DNA of 27,402 bases from Tieghemiomyces parasiticus (lineage: Eukaryota > Kickxellomycota > Dimargaritomycetes > Dimargaritales > Dimargaritaceae): assembly GCA_027575765.1 (NCBI GenBank), contig JANBPT010000639.1, forward strand, positions 1-27,402. The letters are read 5' to 3'. Positions 19,422 through 27,402 of this stretch are shown piece after piece. The translations under genes were made by a program, and so were the position numbers. How positions within the stretch are numbered: the stretch's first letter is position 1; every line of letters starts with the position of its first letter. Below the pieces are notes generated by a model that made no database searches, had not been told where the DNA came from, and saw nothing but the letters and a program-made list of their open reading frames with translations.

Positions 19422-22007
19422 ATGCAGTGGGCCTTCAAGCTTCTCGTGGCGGTTCAGGCCCTGGCAACCGTTGTCGGCAAGGGTATCGACGCCAACCACT
19501 ATGGCCTCGACACCCTACCGTCCCGCTATCTCGTTCAATTTCCGGGAGACCCGGGCTCGGCGAGCGGAACTGAGGCTTCCAAGAAGTTCTACACTCAGCT
19601 CCAGACCCTTCGTGTCCCCTACACCATCACACATAACTACACCTCCCTACTCAATGCCGCGGCCCTCACCATCGACGGGCAGTATATTGACAGCCTCGGT
19701 AGCCTCACCAACGCTAAGGGTACCTATGCACTCCGCACGGCTAGCGTCAATGATGATGCCGTGGGTCCGACTGAGCACCTGACCCGGCCGCCCATGCCCA
19801 TGATTTCGCATAACTATACTGGGGTGGACCGCGCGCACTCTGAGCTCAAACTCACCGGTCAAGGCATTAAGGTTGGTATACTGGATACCGGTATCGATCT
19901 AACCCACCCGGCTTTCGGTAATTGCTTTAAGACCGCGGGCTGCCCCATTCAGTACGGGTACGATTTCGTAGGCGACGACTTTAATGGGACCAACTCTCCC
20001 AAGCCCGGGCCGAAGCCCATCGACAATTGTACGCCCCACGGTACGCATGTCGCCGGGGTGGTGGCCGGCAATCACGGTGTGTTTAAAGGGGTGGCGCCCA
20101 AGGCCACCCTGGGTATCTATCGCATTATGGGCTGCGAGCAGCTGACCAGCACTGAGGTGGTCCTGCAGGCGCTGGAGATGGCCTACACCGACGGGATGCA
20201 GGTGATCAACATGTCATTCGGCGTGCCCTCCGGTTGGTCACTGTGGGCTGAAGATCTGGCGGTGTCCGCGCTCATGGCCAAGGGCGTGTACGTGGTGGCC
20301 GGAGCCGGTAACGATGGCGACAACACCCTTTGGGCCATCTCGTCACCGGCCACCGGGGAACTGAGTTTGGCGGTCGGCGCGGCAGAGATTCCCGAGTACT
20401 ACAGTCTCTACCTGAACGTCACCGTCAACGGCGCCACTACGATTCTCTCGCGTTCCGACCAACAGCGGTACCTTCCAGCCGTCAACTTCCTGAACGTGCC
20501 CGTGATCCGCGGGTTCGGGGCTTCCGGCAGTGATGACGACGACCTGGCCTGTGGGGAACTGGCCGTGCCAGCCAAGGGCGCGGTCGTTGTGGTGCGCCGC
20601 GGTGTGTGCGATATGCAGACCAAGGCCTCGTTCGTCCAGAAGGCCGGCGGCATTCTCATGATTGTCTACAATAACAGCACGTCCCCACTGGGAACCCCTG
20701 CCTACGATAACGATACCATGACCCTACCGTCTTTCAGCGTTGAGAACGAGGCCGGTACGACCCTCATCAACATTCTTCGAACGGGGCAGAACGCCACCGT
20801 GTCAGTCGACACGAGCATGCGCGTTTGTAAGAACTCCGCAGCCGGCCAGCCCTCCTGGTACTCGTCGTGGGGGCCGGCGCCCGAGGGGTACATCAAACCC
20901 GACCTCCTAGCCCCGGGAACCAACATCTACTCCACCGTACCTGTGAACATGGGCAGCTACAACTTGCTGACGGGCACGTCCATGGCCACCCCCTACGTCG
21001 CCGGCGCCATAGCCTTAATGCTTGAGTCCAACCGTCGCGGATCTCAGCAGCAACTCCTCAACTCGTTCGTCAATACCGCCGCGTTGCTCTATAGTTCCCC
21101 AGGGGTCCCGTACTCCCCCGCGCAGCAGGGAAACGGCCTCATCAACGTGTACAACGCACTCACCGCTACGACGTCCATGGACCGGTTCATCAATATCGCG
21201 ACCGGATACCTCACCAACATGGACAAGAATTTCCACAAGACCATCGCACTTACCAACCATGGCAACACTCCCGTCACTTACCACTTTGAGTTCCTCTCCA
21301 GTGCTGCCTACTCGGCCTTCACCAAGGATAAAGGGGCAGCCATTCCGCCGCGGCCCGCCAAGAAATACCTGGACTCCTTCTTCCACCAGAAAAAAATGTC
21401 GGCCAATCCGGGAGGTTCCATCGTGAACAGCGTTGCCATCGACCCGCGTGCCTTCGATGCCGATCAGCGGATGGTAGTGGGCGGGTTTATCAACGCCTAC
21501 CCGGCCAAGGGAACCGTGGGTGTCAACCTCACCATGCCGTTCCTAGGGTACGCCTTCGAACCCGAGAACGTTCCGATGCTGGCCAGCTCCTACAATGACA
21601 TTCCGTTGCCCTGCATGTCACGCCGCGGTACCAGTGAGATCCTCCCCAAGTCGGGCGTGTTTACGATGGTCGGTGATGACGTTCCGGTCATTATTTACCG
21701 ACTCCAGGCCCCCGTGGCCCGCGTCCGCGTGCGCATCACTAAAGCGTCCGACCCGAGCCACATCCACGCCGCCGTTACCGAGAACTTTTTTTCCTACCTT
21801 TCCAAGGCCATGCCCTCTGGGCAACCTTACATCACTTACGCTTGGGACGGCCGTGGTTACCACTACAATACCCCCAGCAAGATCATTGACCTGCCCAACG
21901 GAAGCTACCATTTGCTCCTGTCATTTTACATGACCATGAATGTCACCAACCCGAACACCTACACCTCACCGGTCATCACCATCAAGCGGCCCAAGAAGAA
22001 CGTCTAA
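19422..22007 (+). CDS. Secreted subtilisin-like serine protease with PA domain (gene C)
   Basis: This is an 861-residue, intronless S8-family endopeptidase of the Vpr/minor extracellular protease type. A signal peptide (1-20) precedes an I9-like inhibitory propeptide (about 30-112, with SRYLVQF at its start). The catalytic domain has Asp155 (GILDTG), His206 (HGTHVAG), oxyanion Asn297 (GAGNDGD) and Ser520 (GTSMATP), so the active site is complete. A protease-associated domain is inserted at about 350-465 (VVVVRRGVCD, then AGGILMIVYNN), with C377 and C396 a likely disulphide; C168 and C174 form another candidate pair typical of fungal relatives. An Fn3-like domain follows at about 585-735, then a C-terminal beta-rich part ending in a basic tail. 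About ten N-glycosylation sequons are visible. It should be secreted or vacuolar and degrade proteins after self-removal of the propeptide. The length fits the family. The PA-type neighbour gene D lies 2.3 kb downstream on the same strand. Confidence 0.97.
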   Translation: MQWAFKLLVAVQALATVVGKGIDANHYGLDTLPSRYLVQFPGDPGSASGTEASKKFYTQLQTLRVPYTITHNYTSLLNAAALTIDGQYIDSLGSLTNAKGTYALRTASVNDDAVGPTEHLTRPPMPMISHNYTGVDRAHSELKLTGQGIKVGILDTGIDLTHPAFGNCFKTAGCPIQYGYDFVGDDFNGTNSPKPGPKPIDNCTPHGTHVAGVVAGNHGVFKGVAPKATLGIYRIMGCEQLTSTEVVLQALEMAYTDGMQVINMSFGVPSGWSLWAEDLAVSALMAKGVYVVAGAGNDGDNTLWAISSPATGELSLAVGAAEIPEYYSLYLNVTVNGATTILSRSDQQRYLPAVNFLNVPVIRGFGASGSDDDDLACGELAVPAKGAVVVVRRGVCDMQTKASFVQKAGGILMIVYNNSTSPLGTPAYDNDTMTLPSFSVENEAGTTLINILRTGQNATVSVDTSMRVCKNSAAGQPSWYSSWGPAPEGYIKPDLLAPGTNIYSTVPVNMGSYNLLTGTSMATPYVAGAIALMLESNRRGSQQQLLNSFVNTAALLYSSPGVPYSPAQQGNGLINVYNALTATTSMDRFINIATGYLTNMDKNFHKTIALTNHGNTPVTYHFEFLSSAAYSAFTKDKGAAIPPRPAKKYLDSFFHQKKMSANPGGSIVNSVAIDPRAFDADQRMVVGGFINAYPAKGTVGVNLTMPFLGYAFEPENVPMLASSYNDIPLPCMSRRGTSEILPKSGVFTMVGDDVPVIIYRLQAPVARVRVRITKASDPSHIHAAVTENFFSYLSKAMPSGQPYITYAWDGRGYHYNTPSKIIDLPNGSYHLLLSFYMTMNVTNPNTYTSPVITIKRPKKNV

Positions 22008-22150
22008 ACTCATGGTTGAGACCCGGCCATAGTGGGTTTGCACTAGTGTAGGCCTGGCCGTTTTGGCTTGTCCCCATGGAGTTTATTATTACTATATATT
22101 TTGCATATTTTTTCTAATGGTTTACAACTGGCGGGCCTGCCCGCGTTGTC

Positions 22151-22156
22151 AATAAA
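22151..22156 (+). terminator. Possible poly(A) signal of gene C
   Basis: AATAAA lies 143 bases after the gene C stop codon. The intervening stretch (22080-22120) is T-rich, as is common in 3' untranslated regions. Confidence 0.4.
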
Positions 22157-23781
22157 TCGAAGGTCTAGGATAATTTCCAATGGGGCTACTGTAATCAATA
22201 ATACTAATCCATAACCCTGTATTTGTTTGAAAATGTCAGTAATTGAAACCGTTGGTGTTTTAGTCTTGATTGCCGGACACGGTTTGAATAGTCTCTGACA
22301 AATTTGGGGGGGATTAGGAAATTCCATTCCATTGAAATTCTGACCACTCTGCATACCAAGCGTTTTCCTAGAATCACCTTAGTATTGGTTACTCCGCTCG
22401 GTTTCTGTATAAATATATATTTAAAGGAGACAGTAATGCATCGAAAGGCTTATGTTTGTTATACGGGCTAGTGTCGGCTTGGTAAGTGTGGGCCAGTCTA
22501 GCCCTAGGAATGTGTAGCTGGTGTCGATGGTATAGTCCACATTAGCAGCCGGATCATGGATCAGTGAGCCACATCAGACGAGGGGTGTCGGTCGGGGTGG
22601 TTGGAGTTGACTTACGCTTGGGAGGAGCGAGAGGCTGATCATATGGACTGACTTAAGCTAGAAGCCGGGCAGCCCAATGGTATACCCGACCGGAAGACGG
22701 GTGCTATGGAAGTGTGACGGGTATATCGTTGCGGATTGCGAAAGAAATAGTAGCTGTCCTACGTTTAGATGGGGGAAGGGATAATATACGGGGTGACCTG
22801 CCTGGCTGTGACACTTGAGTACATGTACTGCCCACAACTTGTACCGACTAAAGGGCCAGGTTCGGTTGAGGTCGACATGGATGTCCTGGAGCTGACGTGT
22901 AATTACCCGTCGACTTGGACAAAGGGTTGCGAGGAAAGAGGAGGGGTAATCCCAAGTCCTCAGAGGAAGCCTTGAGATCTGGTACTCAACTAGGGCCCAC
23001 GCCATGAAACCTCTTCGCTGCCGCCCACTGCGTGGCGTTCGGTAGAGGGCAGTGCACGACGGGTACTGTACACCCCTATGCAGCCGCCCTAGATATTGGT
23101 AGGCGGATGCTAGATTTTGAATGTTGGCGACGATGGCAAGCCACAGCCCAGCTGTGCGGAGAGAAAGAGAGAGATTAGGGGGGGGCGCCGCTTCCCGCGC
23201 AGTAAATGCACGCGGTGCGCCTGCACCCAATTAGTACTTTCGGACTCTACGTGAGCGACAGGATCGTATATCGGTTGCTGGCTGATAAGTAGCAGCGATT
23301 GACACATGTAATGTCGAGTGGATGGTTGCAGAAGGGGGAATTGGTGGTCCATCTGTTAGCACCATGTCCATCTCGCTCTTTTCCTCGCACACCACCCCTC
23401 TACCCCTACGCCGCCAACGGTTGCCGTTGACGATCCCTCCGCACCAGATCGCCGCCTGACCAACCAGCTAGCCGCACCTCCCCCCATGTTCACTCGGCTT
23501 CAATCCTCAGCAGCAGGTTGATCAACCTACGCGGGGTTCCCTCCTCCTGCAATCCCCTGCTTTTTAGCCTGTCGATTTTGGTCGATTTCCGGCGTCCAGA
23601 CCCATGGATTAAGCCGAGTTTGTCCTGTCCCCGCCGCTAACACCCTCTTGCCTTTAAGCACCCACGTATACACTGATGATGTCCCAACTAGGTTCCCGGG
23701 GTTGATTTCATTAGGTTAGCTTTGGTTCCTACTGGCCTCTAAATATTTGAACCCCGTCTTGGTCCCCCGGAAGCCGGCGGG

Positions 23782-23789
23782 TTAAAAGG
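23782..23789 (+). promoter_or_regulatory. Possible TATA-like element of gene D
   Basis: TTAAAAGG is followed about 25-50 bases later by a strongly pyrimidine-rich stretch (about 23815-23840). The gene D ATG is 515 bases further on, so using this site would imply a leader of nearly 500 bases. A similar ATAAAAGG sits about 910 bases upstream of gene A. Confidence 0.25.
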
Positions 23790-24304
23790 AGGTTGTCGTT
23801 CGCTCACTCAGGAATGCTTCCCTTTCTCTTCTCATTTAGTGTCGAGTGTTACGGCAGTTTTATCTCTCCATTGGCATCTCAGCTCCGTCGTTTTTTCCCC
23901 AGCCCTGCCTGCTTCCAACCTTCTTAATTCGACTGTCTCGTATCGGCACCTACCCGCTCCTGCTGACCACTCTCTTCAGTGCACCAACAACCCCGTTCCT
24001 CTGGGACAAACTGACATCCTGTGCCACATACAATCATATCTTCGGTTCGGCTGAAGTTTTTCTACACACCACTTGGTTTTAAGTGCGGCCATTACCCCTA
24101 CACCGCCCGCCTTTTCCCGTACTGGCCAAGCCGGGCTGCCCGAGGCCTTATACCACCTCCCCACTGGTAATCCACTGGTGGTCCGTCCGGTCATCGCCTC
24201 TTCCTACATCCAGCCCTGCCCACCCGGCCGGGTGGCTTCTCCTTTCGTCACACCAGCCTACGCTCGTCGGGAGCCATTAGGCGGCGAGTTGCCCCTACTA
24301 CATC

Positions 24305-25910
24305 ATGAGTACCGGGTACCTGAGGATCCTCGTCGTATTCTTGCTCTACTTGTGCAGCCTTGCGGCAGGTGTGGATGTGACCTTGAACATCGATGCCCTA
24401 CTCCTTAACAGTAACGTGGCCGTGTTTCAGAACCTCACGTCGGCTAATCTTCTCAACAACACCAACACTACATCCTACAATCTCATCACCAGTTCGAGCA
24501 ATGTCAATACCGTAAGTACCGACGGTGGCCGCTGCCGCAATAGGGCAACCCCTGCCGGCCTACGCCTCGGGCCACTTGGCTAATACTGTACCTTACCCGC
24601 CTCCAACCTACTGCCTACTTCTGTATGCCCAGGGCGTCTTGTTCAATTTCCGAGGGTCGGCCAACCCGCAACCTTTCACCAACCTCTCCAACATTGCCGT
24701 GGTCAACATGGATGAGATACAAGTCACGCTATCTTATTTATCGGTCATGTCCACCATGAACGTTGCCCTTATACTTGCCTACAATGGCGACGACAGTGCC
24801 ATGATGAGCGTGTCCCAGATACGCATGAGCCCCGTGGTCGCTCTTGATCCAAGTGCAGGCTCTGCCTTGCAAGAGCTGATCGACCAGACGGCGGCCCCGG
24901 CCACTAACGGAACCAAGCCGGCGCTCCCAAGCCCTTACGACCAGGTTTTGGACCGGTTCGATGCAGCGGACGCGCAGGACACTTACCACCACCGATTGTA
25001 CGCCCGTCTTTCCTTCGCCAACAACGGTAGTAAACTGGTCGAGGGGGGCGGTGGCGGCTCCACAATGGGCACGGCCATCGGCCTGGGCTGCTTTGGTGGG
25101 ATCCTCGCTTTGCTCATACTGTGGGTATGCTACCGGCTGCGCCGCCGCCGTCGTATCGTCGAACAGGAACGTCGCGAGCGCCGCGAGCGTGGTATCGATT
25201 CGCTGGCTGACATCCTCCGCGGTGTCAAGGTAGCCCCGCTCGATCCCGACCACCTGCCGTATCTGCGCAAGATTCGGCTCACCAAGGAAAATATTGTGAC
25301 GTTAGGACTCCAAAACGCCATAAGCACCATCCGCAGCTTACGTGACCTTTCTATACTGTCTGTGACACGACCCGAGCGCAGCTACGGCAGCCAGCGGGGT
25401 AGTCGTGGGACCTCTTCTACCGTCGAGAAGACCAACAACCGCAGTAGTGGTAGTGATGGTGGAGAGAAGCAGCCGAAGAGCTCGCGAGATAGTTGCGGTT
25501 CTATGGGGTCCGACGTTTCCGATGGTGTCAAGTCCGTTAACCCCTACGGTTATGACGATAACCACCGCGAACTAAGTATCCCAGCCCTTATGTCCCACGT
25601 AACGGACTCAATGCGGTCCATGGCTTCTACCGGTGCCGGTTGTACTACGGATAAGGGCCGTCCGTCGTGCACTATCTGCCTGGACCGATTCAGGTCTGGC
25701 CACTACGTCCGCCGCTTACCTTGTAAACACGTCTTCCACCGACGCTGCGTTGATACTTGGCTCCTTACCAAGTCAGCGGTCTGTCCGCTCTGCAAATTCG
25801 ACTGTTCCCATTACTGCTCCGTCAAGGTGATGTTCAATAAGGACAGGGTCGACATGAGCATTAGCAATATTAACGACAGCGACACCAAAATCGACGTTTC
25901 AATGCCCTAG
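24305..25910 (+). CDS. PA-TM-RING-H2 membrane E3 ubiquitin ligase (gene D)
   Basis: Exons 24305-24511 and 24633-25910 join in phase 0 to give 494 residues. After a signal peptide (about 1-22), the lumenal part resembles a degenerate protease-associated domain (about 88-152; IAVVNMDE, VALILAYNGDD, SPVVALDPSAG). It carries sequons at N43, N51, N54, N86, N161 and N200. A Gly-rich linker (207-211) precedes one transmembrane helix (about 216-237) with a cytosolic Arg cluster as stop-transfer. A Ser-rich linker (316-410) leads to a RING-H2 finger with all zinc ligands: C415, C418, C433, H435, H438, C441, C453, C456. RING-H2 domains recruit ubiquitin-charged E2 enzymes; PA-TM-RING relatives act in endosomal or vacuolar sorting and turnover of membrane proteins. 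Substrates here are unknown. The second exon's frame has no upstream ATG of its own, which supports splicing. Confidence 0.92.
24512..24632 (+). other. Spliceosomal intron in gene D
   Basis: The 121-nt intron has a consensus donor GTAAGT (24512-24517), a branch-point-like GCTAATAC (24580-24587) and acceptor CCCAG (ending 24632) after a pyrimidine-rich stretch. Removing it joins the signal-peptide exon to the RING exon in phase 0. If retained, translation stops at the TAA inside the branch region (24581-24583). Confidence 0.85.
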
Positions 25911-27402
25911 TTTGCCGCGCATGCTAGAGTACTTTTCAATACCATATATGGACGCACCGGTCTTCAACGCTTTCCATATTGTTTTCTACTCACTTTGCAA
26001 CCTTGTATTTTAAGTACCCATCCATTCCTATATATATCTCTCTGTTTGGGGGTAAAGGTAGAGCCTTGCCTCCTGTCATAGGTAAAATCCGCCTAGAAGG
26101 AAACTAAAGGCTAATAGTCAACGCAAATAAAAACTACAACACCAAATGACCAACAAAACCGGGCAGTGCAGGACAAGGGTGTGTTGATTATGTGACGGAT
26201 GTCTTCTACTGGGTAGAAGCCTCAGGGTAACGTTCATACTAGAAGGATGCCCTGCATCATTTGTAGTGGCTAACGGTTGGGTTAGGAGAAACCAACTGAC
26301 AACAGTGCGTGGCGGGGCTAGCGTTACAGCTGAATACCAAGACGGCTGCCGGGCTGTCGGATCGATAAAGGAATACTATTGACAGGAGATAAGCCCTTAA
26401 TGGAGAGAGGCGGAATCGCCTTTCAAAATAGGGCGACGTCCAACAGATCAGGAAGGTTGACGTTGCTGGAAATGGATAATATGCATGTATAAAATAAAGG
26501 AGGATAGGTAGAGAAATGGATGGGGATGCTATGATTGATCGGATCAGCCGTTTTAGGCACGACACCTCCCTCCTCCCTTCCTTTCCTTGGACATATACCT
26601 CCGTACCTCTAGGTTGTTATACTGGCCGATATGTGGGGTAACCTTTATAACTTGAGATGGCTACCCACCTACACAGTTGCTCTGACGGGCGGTGAAGAAA
26701 TCCTACACCTTAACTCTCCATTGACGTAATTACAGTAGACCTCGACCAGACAGGGCATGGTGACCCGGGATGTTGAATAACGTTTGAATACGTCGATTGC
26801 GATTGCTTTCTAATGTATATAAATATATAAAACAACTATATGCCAGAGGGTGGCTTAGTAGATTATGGCACGTCGTAGCCTTGATGTCATAAATTTATTA
26901 CCCCTTGCATGATGCGAAGGTGTGCACTAAAAAGATATACGTGACTTGTGAAATCGAGCGGTTATCAAGGGGCGGGAACGTATATTGTACAGCAAGGATA
27001 GTTCTACAGGCGAAAGTCAATGTGGACCGTAACACATGGCTTACTGTATAGAGATAAAACATGAACGCAGCCAATCTCCAGTTGGTCAACTTTTATTCAG
27101 GGTAGTGCGGCGCTAATTTGGCAGGGAACGATCGCTCCCGCCTTGCCATCAGGGCGAAGAATCACCATGTCTGCAGTTTGAAACTTAATATATACTACTG
27201 AAAAAGCGGTAAAGGTCAACCCGGCACTAGTATAGGCGATACAAAATCGTTGGAGACCGTTAAGCTGGAGGTTTCAGATTGCAGTGTTCTAGATAAAGGC
27301 TTGGGGAATCAATGATGCTGAGTCGATTGGTTTAACCCACTCCAGGATTGAACCATTTCTGACTTCACGCCTTGCATGTTTAACCATCCATCATTACTTT
27401 TT
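25911..27402. other. Non-coding region downstream of gene D
   Basis: This 1.5 kb contains the gene D 3' region, with an AATAAA at 26126-26131. Beyond that are only short ORFs without recognisable features. AT-rich patches occur at 26810-26850 and 26880-26940. A B-box-like sequence near 27342 was examined and rejected as a tRNA. Confidence 0.5.
26126..26131 (+). terminator. Possible poly(A) signal of gene D
   Basis: AATAAA lies 215 bases after the stop codon, in an A-rich context. T-rich and TA-rich segments occur between stop and hexamer (25990-26045). Confidence 0.35.

Larger units (their letters stand above)
22008..24304. other. Intergenic region between genes C and D
   Basis: This 2.3 kb region holds the 3' end of gene C and the upstream region of gene D. 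From about 22440 to 23340 the plus strand is purine-rich with a G8 run (23178-23185). At about 23345 it flips sharply to pyrimidine-rich (43 of 60 bases at 23341-23400), and this continues to gene D. The 190-codon minus-strand ORF at 22658-23230 starts at TTG, has no recognisable domain and is not called. A TATA-like TTAAAAGG lies at 23782-23789. Confidence 0.5.

Noticed and set aside
22658..23230. 190-codon minus-strand ORF, the longest outside the called genes
   Set aside because: It starts at TTG, has no recognisable domain, and sits in purine-rich DNA that suppresses stop codons on the opposite strand.
24525..24632. Upstream extension of the RING ORF as a separate intronless gene
   Set aside because: The frame opens at GTG, not ATG, and the stretch lies inside an intron with consensus splice sites that joins the upstream signal-peptide exon in phase 0.
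27338..27352. Minus-strand GGTTCAATCC resembling a tRNA B box
   Set aside because: The flanking bases do not make a T-stem and there is no A box at the right distance.
1..27402. CRISPR arrays, transposons, viral genes, rRNA
   Set aside because: No regularly spaced repeats, terminal inverted repeats, transposase or polymerase motifs, or rRNA-like conserved stretches were seen on either strand.

Overview
The window looks like nuclear DNA of a fungus. It has a spliceosomal intron with GTAAGT donor and CAG acceptor, a protease-associated/transmembrane/RING-H2 protein of a purely eukaryotic type, a Vpr-type subtilase close to fungal minor extracellular proteases, mostly intronless genes, and long intergenic stretches with AATAAA-type signals. 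My best guess is an early-diverging, zoopagomycete-like fungus, but nothing in the sequence proves the lineage.

Layout. Positions 1-10878 are a gene desert with only short random-looking ORFs, simple repeats and blocks that are purine-rich or pyrimidine-rich on one strand. Gene A (10879-12837, +) encodes a 652-residue secreted, largely disordered protein that I do not recognise. Gene B (14036-15592, -) encodes a second unrecognised secreted protein of 518 residues and converges on gene A. A 3.8 kb divergent intergenic region follows. Gene C (19422-22007, +) encodes an 861-residue secreted subtilisin-like serine protease with a complete catalytic tetrad and an inserted PA domain. Gene D (24305-25910, +, one 121-nt intron) encodes a 494-residue single-pass membrane RING-H2 protein with a PA-like ectodomain. 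The last 1.5 kb is non-coding.

All four confident genes begin with a hydrophobic signal sequence, so every protein made here enters the secretory pathway. Two are orphan secreted proteins that could be host- or environment-directed effectors. One is an extracellular or vacuolar protease, and one resembles the membrane E3 ligases and vacuolar sorting receptors of the PA-TM-RING class. Nothing shows that they act together; the shared secretory theme and the two neighbouring PA-domain genes are the most suggestive context.

I found no tRNA, rRNA, CRISPR array, recognisable transposon or viral gene. The most useful leads are the two orphan secreted proteins, the strand-composition switches, an excess of the palindrome GTCGAC, and TATA-like motifs inside the desert.
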